Source: Psoroptes ovis (lineage: Eukaryota; Arthropoda; Arachnida; Sarcoptiformes; Psoroptidae). From it: a stretch of DNA of 64,000 nt. This document shows positions 38,495 through 50,297 of the stretch, one piece after another. The notes under the pieces were generated by a model, which was not told where the DNA came from, did not search any database, and saw only the letters and a program-made list of their open reading frames with translations. Each line of letters starts with the position of its first letter. Position 1 is the stretch's first letter. The DNA is taken from assembly GCA_002943765.1 (NCBI GenBank), contig PQWQ01000008.1:744001-808000 (forward strand), in the 5' to 3' direction. The position numbers and the translations under genes were made by a program.

Positions 38495-41400
38495 TCATTT
38501 ATTGTTGTTATGGAATTCTGTCAACGATTTCTTGATCGATTCTTTGTCAGCTGTTTTAGATGAACAAAACAATTAATTTTGGGTGATTAAAGTTCCAGAA
38601 AAATGACTTACATTTACGATATTCTTTAATCATACCAACAGTCAATTTTTTAATTTCATCCGATGTCAACACTACTTCATATTCACGTTCAATTCTTTGT
38701 TGCATTTCAACGGCTAAAATCGATTCCATACCTACATCTCCTAATGATAAATTATCCGGTAATGAATCCATATCGATACCGATTCCTTGCCAAATATGAT
38801 CTTTAACGTTTGTATTGTTACCTTTTTGATTAAAAGAGAGAATAATTGATTGATTAACCAGGATCGAATTCATTTAATAAAAATTGAAACAAACCAGATT
38901 GCTGTTGATTTTCTATTCGAACAATCGATGTAACAATTGGATATTGTTTTAATGGTAATAATCGATCCAATACTTCCATACAACTTGTCAAACGTTGTGT
39001 ATTGATTACCATACCGATACTGGTAAGATCAACATGTTCATTTTGTGCCCACAGTCCAACATCACCGATTGGTCCATATGCTATTGCTTGACCAGCTAGA
39101 CCATCTTCACAACGTTTTTCACAAATACGTTCCATCACTGAGTTGGCGTAGCCATAATTATTTTGTCCAAGAAAACCACGTGCAGAACTTTGTGATGAAA
39201 ATGCAACAAAATAATCAATATCGGGACATAGTTTTCGGGTCAATCGATCTAAATTTCCTAATGCAACCATTTTAGGTGCACAAACTTTAGCAAACGATTC
39301 AGGTGTTTGATCTTCGATGAATGCATCACTCAATACGGTAGCAAAATGGAACAAACCACCAATCGGGCCTAATTCTTGTGATTCAAGCAACAATTGTTCG
39401 GCTCCTTTCATCGTGGTCGGATCTGATGTAGAAATTTTGATTTGAATCTTTTCGTTTTCTTGATTCTTCAATATATTTTCAATACGCTTAACAAATACGT
39501 ATTGATATTCATTTTTGATACCACTACGTGATACCAGAACTAATTTACGTGCACCACGTTTAGCAAGCCAATATGCAATTTCCAGGCCTAGACCACCAAG
39601 ACCACCGACAAGTATATAACATTTATTGGCCACGAATGATGTTCGAGGTTTAGCCATTATTCGCTGGGAGCCATTATCATTGCGTATTTGTATCAATATT
39701 TTTCCGATATTTTCATCACGATTCAAAGTAGTGAACGCTTGTTGATAAGAATTTCGATCGAAAATCATCCTTGGTAGCGGTTTTAGCTCTGCGATTGAGA
39801 AAAGCACAGGGGTGAATCAATCAGATTTTAGAAAACTGACGCCTCATTGGCATGCTAAAGCCGATATTTAGCTCGATTGGCTGCAGCATTCCAAGGGCGT
39901 TTATGCAATACATACGTTTACCGAATTGATCAAACCATACTCGGAAATTTTTCAACAATTTTGGCATAATATTTTCAAATGTATTCAATGACATTAATGT
40001 TGGTGATATATTGAAATAATTCACATTCGATGATTGAAATTTAGGATTAGAATTATGATCAACATCAATAAAACGTCCATAATCATTGATAATTTTCGAT
40101 AAATTTCGCATATGATCATTAGCATTATTCATTGATAATGAATTGAATACTATGTCAACACCTTTGAATGATGTACGTATCATTAGCTGGTCTGTGAAAT
40201 TTGAATCCATTGAATTCAATACATGACAATCGCAATCGTTTAAATCGCAATTTTCCATCAAATATTTACGTTTTTCATCGCTATTTGCTGTGATGATAAT
40301 TTTACATTTCATTTGTTGAGCTATTTGTAATGCAGCCAATCCATTGGGGCTGCAGCCAGGATTGATTAGAATTGTTTCGTCTAAGAAAGGAGTAATCAAA
40401 GAGTTAATTATCTTCGATTATTACAGAAAATCTCTTACTTGGCTGTAATTTTGCCTGTTCAATCAAACTATACCAAGCAATGAAAAACGAGTAAATCGAA
40501 GCGGCCGCATCATCCAATTCCCAATTGTTCGGTACTGGCAACAAAAATCGCTCATCAACATTGATGGATGTAGCAATTGATCGTTGATATGTTAGGCCCA
40601 TAACAGGTTCTTTAGTATCCGTACGATAACCAGAAAATTCTGTACCTAATGATCGTTCATCATCATTGTTGTTATTACCATTCGCAATCAATAAATCTTT
40701 TCCATCAATGCCTGAAAAATGAATTTGAACATTGACAAGTTTTCGATCATTACGAATCGATTCGCTGCGATTTGAAATATCGTTAACAATCCATTTCATT
40801 GTTGTCATATCCGCTTTTTTGAGAATATCCAAATAATAATCTTCACAGCGAATTTGATTGTAATCATGTTCCAAATCCAGTAGACGATATGTACCCCATT
40901 TACCATTTTTGTATACGTTCATTGATAAATCTTTACGCATAATTTCATTGTATGGTGATCGATTAAAATCGATTGGTTGCGGTAGTTTGCGATCACTAAA
41001 TATACAACGAAAACGATCACCGCCAGGTTCTTGTCGTAGACAATTTGTCATGCCAAGAATACCATTAAAATTATTATCATCAGCAACAATCCATATGTTT
41101 TCATTTTTTGGTCGATTTTTATACGCTGTGAATGATTGTTTCAATTGATCGACCCATTCATTAAAGGCGCCAAAATAAACAGGTACTGAACATTGTTTTT
41201 CAGGTAGTAATTGTTGGATTTGTTTGCGGAACAACATACAAACAGTTGATAATGAATCAGATTTTTTCGTTATCAAATTAAAACCATTAGCAATCATTGA
41301 TGATTCAAATTGTTTAATTCTATCAGCTTGTGTTGAATCATTGATATTCGTTGATTTTTCCATCAGATTCATTAATGTTTGTTCAGATTTTGTATAATTC

Positions 41401-44400
41401 AAGCGAAATATTCCATAAACAAAACCATTTTCTTTAACATTCAATGCGATATCTTTGCCAAATAAATCAAAATTTATTGATTCAATTAAATCGATTGAAT
41501 CACGATAAATGAATAAATCAACTGGTGCATCAATTGCCGGTAATTTTGATTCAAATACATTTGGCCAATTTATCAGTTTATGTGTTGATGATATTTTCGA
41601 ATCATTATTCAGGTCATTTTTTGTCATTATAATCGAATCAACAACCAGTGGATAATGAAAATAACCATTCATATGGCATAATAAATCATCAATAGTTATT
41701 TGTTGATTATAATTAACTTCGATAACCGATAAATTACGTAAACTATTTTCATTGATAATATCTAATGATGAACGATTTAATCGATGATTTTTATGTTGAA
41801 TTTCGAGCAAATCATTTGATAAATCATACTGATTATCATCAATAATTGTTTGAATCATTGATTTATCCATGAATTTACCGGTTAAATTATCATTTTCATC
41901 AACCAATTCATTGAATACATCGATAAGTATCTGCAATAAGACATGATGATCACTTAATGTTGATTTTTTGGACAAAATTTTCCGCAAATTGATGAAATCA
42001 TTGCTTTCAATCGTTTGTTTTTTGTTTATGGCCAAAATCGTTTCCATAATCAAATCACAATCATTCGTATATTGTCGTAGCTGTTCATAATCAATCGTTT
42101 CGATTGCTTTTGATTCTTCAAACGGTACAAATTCATATTTTTCCAATTTCACATCATTCATAACATTTTTCTGTGAAATCGATACAAATTTCAAGCCTTG
42201 TATTTCGATACCACGACTTGCAATAAAATTAAGATTTGAATCAATTATAATTGAACGATCATCATCAATCAATGGTTGTTGCTGTTGTTGTTGATCATTA
42301 TCATCATTAATATTTTTAAATAATAATCTTGGATCACACTTGAATGATGGTAGCGATGATGATACATAAATCAAACGTTTATCCGTATGTGATACACTTA
42401 ATTGTATCATTGATTCAACAAATGTAATCAAATTGTTTGTCCATTTAACTGTAGCAATTGATTTATTGAAATCGATGAATTCAATTTGTTTTATTTGTTT
42501 GAATTTTGGCCCGTAGTCATAGCCTCGTACGTTCATTTCGGTATAAAATTCTGATGTATTCAATTTATGGCCATATCTGTCATGGAAAAATTAATTTATT
42601 AGTCTCAAAAATAAATTATTATCATAATCGATCAACTTACAATGAGCTATCGGACGATTGATTCGAAAAATTATCAATTAAATGTTGATAATGAAAATCA
42701 ATCAAATCATTCGATGATCGTCGAATTGTTCCAGATGCAGCAATATTATTACCATCTAAAATAATAAATTCACCAGTTGGATCCAGCAGTCGTACTTTTA
42801 ATCGTATTTCATCATCAGTCAACGATATCAGACGTTTGAATTGTACATTTTCAAATTCAACTGGAAATGCAAACCATGGTTGTCCATACGTTACGGCTAA
42901 TCTTCTCCATGCCATTAATAGATAACTTGTTGCTGGCAGAAAACATTTATTATCAAATGAATGATCTTTTAAAAATTGATCATCTGGATTTGAAAGCGAA
43001 AATTTCGAAACAAAATCCGATGCAGTTGCTTGTGAATGATATTCAGGATATTTTTTCACCAAAAATGTATTACTATGATCCCAACGCATTAATGATCCAA
43101 TTGATTGTGTATTACGTGGTACTGGCCATTCAACTTTTGGATAAAGAGCTTGAATTTGTACATTACAACCATATTGATACAGTTGTCCCAAAGATTGTAA
43201 ATAAAAATCTAAATTTCCCTTATTATTTCCACGTTTCATCAAGCCAACATAATCACATTTAGGCATACTACGTTTGAATATTGCTTGAAATAATGTATGT
43301 GATGCCAATTCGATGATAATTGCATTGTCGGGAATAAATTTCGTTGCTTCATGCAGCAAAACTGGATTCATTAGATTATTAACAAAATATTCTGGTGATG
43401 CTTTTTGTGCTTTTTCTTGTGACCATTCATTTTCAGCTACAGATGTTGATATCCATTTTTCACTACGATTCATTGGTTTTGGTATGATATTTTTCAATAT
43501 ATTCAACATTGGTTCAACAGCTGGTTGCAAAAATGGTGAATGAAACGGTATGTTTGCACATTGAACTTCTTTGGCAAATATTTTTTCGGCTGTTAATTGT
43601 TTGATGAAATCATCAACTTCAGCATAACTGCCAGAAATCGTAACAGAATCTTCTGAATTATGACATGCAGCAAAAACACCTTTTGGGCAACGTTTTACAG
43701 TTTCTGGCCACGTTAAGCCTACGGCAGCCATCATACCGTTAATGATGTTTGAATCTTTAACCGCTTTACCACGCCAATAAGATGTCATAATAGATTGTTC
43801 AAGTGTCAGACAGCCATCAGCATATGCACAAGCTATTTCACCAAATGAATGACCAATAATAATGTCTGGTTTTACATTCATCGCGGTGAATAAATCGATT
43901 AATGCAATTTGTACGGATGATATTGCAACAAAATGGTATACTTTATCATCCAAAGCTTTTGGATCTTCAGACAATAGAATATCGTGTAAATCAATTTGAA
44001 ATGGCTTCAGTATTTTTGCACATTTATCGATTGTAGCAGCAAATAGTTCAATATTCATCATTGCTTTAGCCATTCCTGACCATTGACTGCCCATACCGGA
44101 AAAGAAAAAACAAATAGGCCGTCGAACGTTTTCGATTTTCGATATTTTCTTCTGATATTCAAATGAATTATCTTCGGTCAATGATTTCTTAATCATAATT
44201 GTACCACGATATGGAAAACCGGCTGAATAAATTGTCGGTTCATAATTTACAATTTCATTTAACAAGGCTAAAAATTCACGCGTAATACGTTGGGGATTAT
44301 TTTCGATGAATCGGAATAAATACTCTATCGATTCTTCTTGTCGTCCGATTAAATTAATGATTCTTGGTAAATTATTGGCACCAAATATATCGAAGCTATT

Positions 44401-45760
44401 CGAATCAAAATCTTTTTGATTCGGTTTGACCAATGCATGTGCATTAACACCACCAATACCGAATGAATTAATACCGGCAATACCTGGTTCATATGAACGA
44501 TTTTCACAAACAGGATCCAATGGTGGTACCATTGATGCAATATCGGTTTTAATTTTTTTCAAATTTAAATTAGCTGGAATACATTTATTTTCATACACTA
44601 TACATAGCTTCGATATGGATGCAACACCTGAAGCACCTTCACCATGACCAATATTACTTTTCAACAGACCAATCGGTAATTTATCTTTACGATTTCGACA
44701 ATAAGCTTCGAGGATTGCTTTAGCTTCTTGTGGATCGCCAGCTTTAGTACCGGTACCATGACTTTCAAAATAATTAACTTTCAACGGATCAACATTGGCT
44801 TCGGTATATGTTTGTACCATTAAATCCAATTGACTTTCGGCCGAAGGGAAAAACATTCCGGTCAATTTATAGCCATCAATATTGGTTTTTGCATGCAAAA
44901 TTGTTGCATAAATTCGCTTTGAATCGGATTTTTTCTGCAAAAATAAACTACAAACAGTTTCACCACGTACATAACCGTTTGCACTTTGATCCCATACTTT
45001 TGATCGGCCATCTGGTGCAGCAATATTGTTTACTTTATAAATATGATTAGTAAATGGTTGCAAATTGATACTAACACCAGCAACAATAGCTTGATCACAT
45101 TTGCCTAAACGTAAATCAGTAACGGCAATATTCAAGCATACCATTGATGATGCACATGCAATATCAATGGACATAGATGGACCATGAAAATCGAATAAAA
45201 ATGAAACACGATTAGCATAGAATGCTTTCGATCCACCTTGAAACCATAGTAATGATTCAACTTTAGATGCTTGTATATCATCTTGAACTTGTTGCGGTAC
45301 ACCATCAGGCATAGCAACCGATGTATAGCCAACATAAACACCAGTATTACTACCACGAAGTTGTTGTGGATTATAGCCAGCATCAATAATTGATTCCCAT
45401 GTTGTTTCCAACAATATACGTCCTTGTGGATCAACTTCATCGGCAACCTTAGGGATTATGCCGAAAAATGATGCATCAAATTTGTCGATTTCTTTCAATT
45501 TACCCATACGATTGGTCATTCCATACAAGTCTATTTTATAAGGTCATAGAGAAAATAATAATTAAAAAATCATTCGAACAAAATAAAAATAACTAACCAG
45601 TTGGCCAACGACGATCATCCGATGTAATCATATCGACATTATTATAAAGATTATCACGAAATTCATCTAAAGAATCGGATTCTGGATAGCGGCCACCAAT
45701 ACCGCTGATGACAATTTCATCATCAATAATGTTCCATGGTAATTTTTTAGGTTGTTCCAT
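38495..45760 (-). CDS. fatty-acid-synthase-like polyketide synthase, no thioesterase
   Basis: Multidomain megasynthase related to animal FAS. Exons (minus strand): 45760-45598, 45530-42641, 42576-40439, 40380-39841, 39788-38895, 38821-38612 and 38550-38495; 6891 nt, 2296 aa. An in-frame stop sits two codons before the ATG. Domains: ketosynthase (C180 in DIACASS, H312 in ESHGTGT, H350 in SNIGHGEGASG); acyltransferase (S616 in GHSFGE, R641, H718); dehydratase (H911 in DHSFDNKCFLP, second motif with E1072); degenerate methyltransferase/structural KR; enoylreductase with GCSPNG at 1739-1744; ketoreductase (GGLGGLG at 1972, S2109, Y2122, N2126); ACP (S2242 in DVGMESI). No thioesterase follows, whereas vertebrate FAS (about 2510 aa) has one. 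The short last exon is inferred from a good donor (gtaagt) and acceptor (acag); without splicing the ORF would end at 38556. It probably makes a fatty or polyketide chain released by another enzyme. Confidence 0.93.
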
Positions 45761-46112
45761 TATTCAAAGGATTAATTGGATTGAATTTTAATTTGAATTC
45801 TTTCAAAGACAAACACAAACAAACAAATGATCAAAGGATTTTTGTCGAAATAAATCGATTCAACAATATTTAAATCAATGATTGGATTTGGCAAAAACTT
45901 TAACCACAAATTTTATATATTTTTCTAAGATCGATTATCTAAAATACATTCGATAAATACAATTGAATTAATTTTAATTCTATTGACGCATTTGACTCGT
46001 TGTAGGAAACGAATGATCGATTGATGCGGTTTGTTTTCATTGATTTTTTTGATTTAAAGAGGTTTCGACCTTGTGAAAATGTTCAAATTAATTAATTTCC
46101 GTGTGTTTTACT
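45761..46112. promoter_or_regulatory. spacer upstream of the synthase gene
   Basis: These 352 bp separate the GMC oxidoreductase stop from the synthase start, both on the minus strand. The spacer must hold the oxidoreductase 3' UTR and the synthase promoter. I saw no clear TATA box or named motif. Confidence 0.4.
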
Positions 46113-48040
46113 TCAAATTCCATAATCATCACGTATCATTTGTGAACCATATTCGGCAAACATCATAATCGGTGCATTCGTATTACCATTGGTTATGTGT
46201 GGAAATATTGAACCATCAATTACACGTAAATTTCGGACACCATGAACACGTAATCTTTCATCAACAACTGATTGTTGTCGATCGCTGCCCATTGCACATG
46301 TACCAACTTGATGTCCAACTGTTGTCGTCAGCGTTCGAGCATAACATTCCAGATATGATCGACATTTCCAAATCGGTTCATTACTGTTCGAACATAGTTG
46401 ACATCCTGGTATTGGTTGTGGATACAAACGTATATATTTATTGAATGGTGGTGATGTTGCTAAACGGAGACCAGTCGATATAACTTGTATCATTGCTTCT
46501 ATATCATATGGATCGGTAAGATAACGTGTATCGATCAATGGATAATCATGTGGATCGGATGACCGCAGATAAACACGTCCAACAGATCGAGGTCGATAAT
46601 GAAAACATAAAATGTTTAAACGATTACGGTGGCCAACAAATGGACGATAATATTCACGCCATTCATCGCGATACCTTGTGCTGTAGCGTGATACAATTTG
46701 TTCTAAATCATTAACCAAAGGTGCTAAAGTAAAATCAATCTGAAGATCAGGATAACTGGTATCATTATTTAGATTACTATTAAAATACCAATAAACAATA
46801 GGAAATTGTGATAATGGTCCATTGAAATTGATAAAATTTCTATACATATTTTCCATTGTCCAATCAATACCCGATGTTATCAATGATTGATTCATTATTT
46901 CTAAATCTAATGGAACTAAAATATGATCTTTTAGATTGAAACCAACTGGTAAATTCCTAACGGTTTGAATATTGAATTGTTGTAGATGTTCTTGAGGTCC
47001 AATACCTGATAACATTAACAATTGAGGTGTATTGATTGAACCTTGAAAGATTTAAGAAAAAAATCAATTAAAAACCTTCATTTAACCTTTTGAAAATTAC
47101 CTGCAGCCAAAATAATATCACGACGTGCATAAACACGTCTAATTTGATTTTCATATTCAAATTCCAGTCCAATCGCTCGCAGATTATTCGGATCTGTTTG
47201 ATCGAACAGAATACGTGTTACGAATGCTTCGGTGGCCACTTGTAAATTCGATCGTACACCGATCATCGATTCAAGATAGGCACTTGCAGTTGTTGCACGT
47301 GTTGCATTCTCATAGATTGTTTGCTGGAAATAATTTGTACCCAATTGACTGGGGCCATTTTGATCCACTTCTTCAACACCAAAATGTTTGATTAATTCAT
47401 CTTTGAATATTGTTATGATTGGATCAGGATTTGGTGGTGTAATCACCTGTACTGGACCGCTGTTCGAATGATAATTTGGATACATTCGTCTCAGATTTAC
47501 GTCGGTATTATTTTCCGAACGTAGAAAATATGGCAAAACATCCGCATAACTCCAACCAGTCAAATTGAATTCCACATGCCATCGATCATAATCTTTACGA
47601 TTACCACGACTATAAACCAAATAATTTAAATTATGTGAACCACCAATAATTCTACCACGTGGCAGTGCAACATGACCATCAAATGCACGGCCAGAATTAG
47701 GTAATTGTGATATGGTCGTGTAATTCCAATCAACATCAGTATGAACTAATTCTCTTGCCCAGCTAGGTGTATCCGATACCACTGTTTGTGGCCGACCAGC
47801 TTCAAGTAAAAGAACATTTATATTCGGATTTTCAGTCAATCTTGATGCAACAATTGAACCAGCTGTACCGGCACCAACAACCAAGAAATCATATTCATTT
47901 TCAATCGATCTTCGAGTACTGATTGAATTATGTCTAATTTGCCGGTGTAATAATATAACCGATATTGATAATATTTGAGCTGTCAATGATGGCAGCGATT
48001 GTGGCATTAATTGTAACGATGATGAATGAATTTCATTCAT
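46113..48040 (-). CDS. GMC-family FAD-dependent oxidoreductase
   Basis: Flavoenzyme of the glucose-methanol-choline family (insect glucose dehydrogenase group), which oxidises alcohols or sugars. Two exons: 48040-47101 and 47041-46113; 1869 nt, 622 aa, the normal size. A hydrophobic stretch near residues 17-32 (LPSLTAQILSISVILL) suggests a signal or anchor. The FAD-binding GAGTAG is at 56-61. Signature 1 contains GRIIGGSHNLN and YSRGNRKDYDRW; signature 2 is GSINTPQLLMLSGIGP, spanning the splice junction. The catalytic His is H557 in GHQVGTCAMG and the second active-site residue is Asn in GNTNAP near 602. The usual GGSS has H in place of the second S. The first ATG of the frame is used; codons upstream start only with TTG. 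It sits between the SDR and the synthase on the same strand, so a tailoring role (alcohol to aldehyde) is plausible. The substrate is unknown. Confidence 0.93.
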
Positions 48041-48226
48041 TTTAATTATCGAAAAAAATTGATAAAGCAATGGCAAAACAAAGAATTCAAATACAAAGTT
48101 TATTCATGATTTATATAAGACCATCATCATCTGATTATGATAATTCAACTCGATGAATATTCAATGACCACTATCAGATATCAATCCGATCAAAATACAC
48201 GGAAATTTTATCATTTTTCTCTTCTT

Positions 48227-49204
48227 TCAAACCAAAACCGAACCACCATCAACTACTAATGAATGTCCATTTATGAATGATGATTTTGATGATGATAAAT
48301 AGGCGATAGCTTCGACAACATCATCAATTGTAGCTATACGTCGTAATGGATTTGTCTGTTCTAAATGTTTCAAAACACCAGAAAGTATTTCACCGGCACC
48401 GGTCGCTTGTTGAAAATTTGTTCGTACAGCTGTTGGACTGTTGAATTATAAAACAAATCGGATTATCTCGAATTCAAAGATTTTGATCGAAAACTTACTT
48501 GACCGTATTGACACGTACACCTTTAGGGCCTAATTCAAGGGCAATACACTTGGTAAACATGTCGACAGCTGATTTAGCCACACAATATGGCATGAAATGG
48601 ACATTCTGAGGACATTTTAGAGAAGATATTCTGATTAGCAATGTTATTGATTGATGACCGAATCGAATACATACAGGTTTAAATGACAGCGTGCTCGATA
48701 AATTAACAATTGTACCTTTAGTCTTCTCCAAATACGGTACGGCTAATTGTGTGATCATAATGATTGATCTAACATTAACATTAATCATATGATCAATTGT
48801 TTGTAATAATTTTGTATCATAAATACTGCTAAATGCACCTGAACCAGCATTATTAATCAGCACATCTAAACGACCAAAATGTTCAATTGTACCCATGATT
48901 AATTGTCGACAATCCTTTTCATCGGTAACATCAGCTTTAATTTGTAATGGTCTATATTCTGCTCATTCAATTGAGAAAACAAATTAGAATCACAAGTCAA
49001 AACATTCAACAACAAACTTTTAGGCGATAAACATTGACATTCTTCAGCAGCTTTGGCTATGGCGACCGGATTACGGCCATTAATAACCAGACGTGCACCA
49101 TTTCGAGCAAAATATTTGGCCGTAGCCAGTCCAATACCGCCAGATGATCCGGTAATCAGTACGACTTTGTCGGCAAATTCATTCGCGCTTCGATTGCAGC
49201 TCAT
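48227..49204 (-). CDS. short-chain dehydrogenase/reductase
   Basis: Classical SDR, NAD(P)(H)-dependent alcohol/ketone oxidoreductase. Four exons: 49204-49018, 48958-48675, 48605-48499 and 48437-48227; 789 nt, 262 aa, typical length. The coenzyme loop TGSSGGIG is at 18-25 and NNAG at 98-101. The catalytic triad is S151 (in NLSSTLSF), Y164 and K168 (YCVAK), and the C-terminal part has the VVDGGS motif usual in FabG-like SDRs. There is no signal peptide or membrane segment, so it is probably cytosolic. The stop codon is 187 bp from the start of the GMC oxidoreductase on the same strand. The promoter side faces the acylaminoacyl-peptidase gene. It is close to the widespread uncharacterised FabG-like arthropod SDRs; the substrate cannot be read from the sequence. 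Confidence 0.93.
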
Positions 49205-50297
49205 ATTTGGTTTTTACGTGTGAAATCTTCGTAATAACTTATGAAATCAAAAATTATGTCAACACCGCATTTATATATCGATGCATCGACCATAAGAAAC
49301 CATAAGAAATTATCTAAGAATCAAATCAATTGCTACGAATGGCCAACAATAATACAAACAATTGTTTCAGAAACATTGAGTCATCATCATTGATTGAACT
49401 TAATTCAAATTTCAACGCCAAACATTGCCATTGTTGATTGATTCTTATCTTAACTGATTCGAAGCTTTCGTTGAATAAAACAAACAATCGAAACAATCAA
49501 TGGCCATGAAATGTAAAGGAAAATTAATTCAAAATTTTAAAATTTAAAAATTCAAAATTTTAAATTTTAAAAATTTAAAATTTAAATTAAATCGATAATA
49601 TGAATCAATCAATCATTCATTGAATCAAATCAAATGAATGAAGGTCGAAATTGAATCTAAATTTCGAAATTTTTTGAATTTTTTTTTTTCGCGCAAAGAT
49701 ATTCGGATCGTGCGCAGTCTTCATGATGATCATTTTTGGTCATTCGATGGACAGGATCAATGACAAGCGATCATTGGACAGTCGACATCGGAAATAGGCC
49801 GCAGATCAATCGAAAAGCTATGCAACCTGACCAACCTTGAATCGTTCCTTCCATACAATTTGCCAGTGTTTGAAGTGGCAAAATTGCCCATTAAAAACCC
49901 ATTAAATTGCTGCCAGACGAACATCAGAAATTATGCGCCTTGTCTATGGCTAGACGAATGTAATTTGGTGAAAATGCAGTGAAAACTAGTGGCATATGCA
50001 CATTGGATGATTTGATTATGTTTTGACAAAGATTTGTATTTTGGTTACACATTGAAAAATGCATGTTTTTTTTTCAATGCGTATGCTGTTTTCAATGTAA
50101 TTTATGATTTATTAGGTTCATGATTCAGCATATCTTCATATGAGCGATTTTCGCGATTTGGTGTGCGATAATTTTGTCTGTGTGCTCAGTTTATGATCAT
50201 ATCATTGGTCATTGAAAGTTTGACATTGACAATTTGAATTTTGCTTCGATTTTGCTCTATTTTTGACCAATCATTCGTAAATTAGCGTTCGGAAACC
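49205..50297. promoter_or_regulatory. bidirectional upstream region (SDR / APEH)
   Basis: A 1.1-kb spacer between two divergent genes, so it should hold both promoters. An AT-only palindromic tract built of repeated attttaaa and aattcaaa units lies at about 49527-49589. No gene is seen. Confidence 0.45.

Noticed and set aside
38556..38611. Synthase reading straight through to a stop at 38556
   Set aside because: The added residues (KSFFWNFNHPK...) look intronic, while a canonical gtaagt donor and acag acceptor give an in-frame short final exon. Kept only as the alternative.
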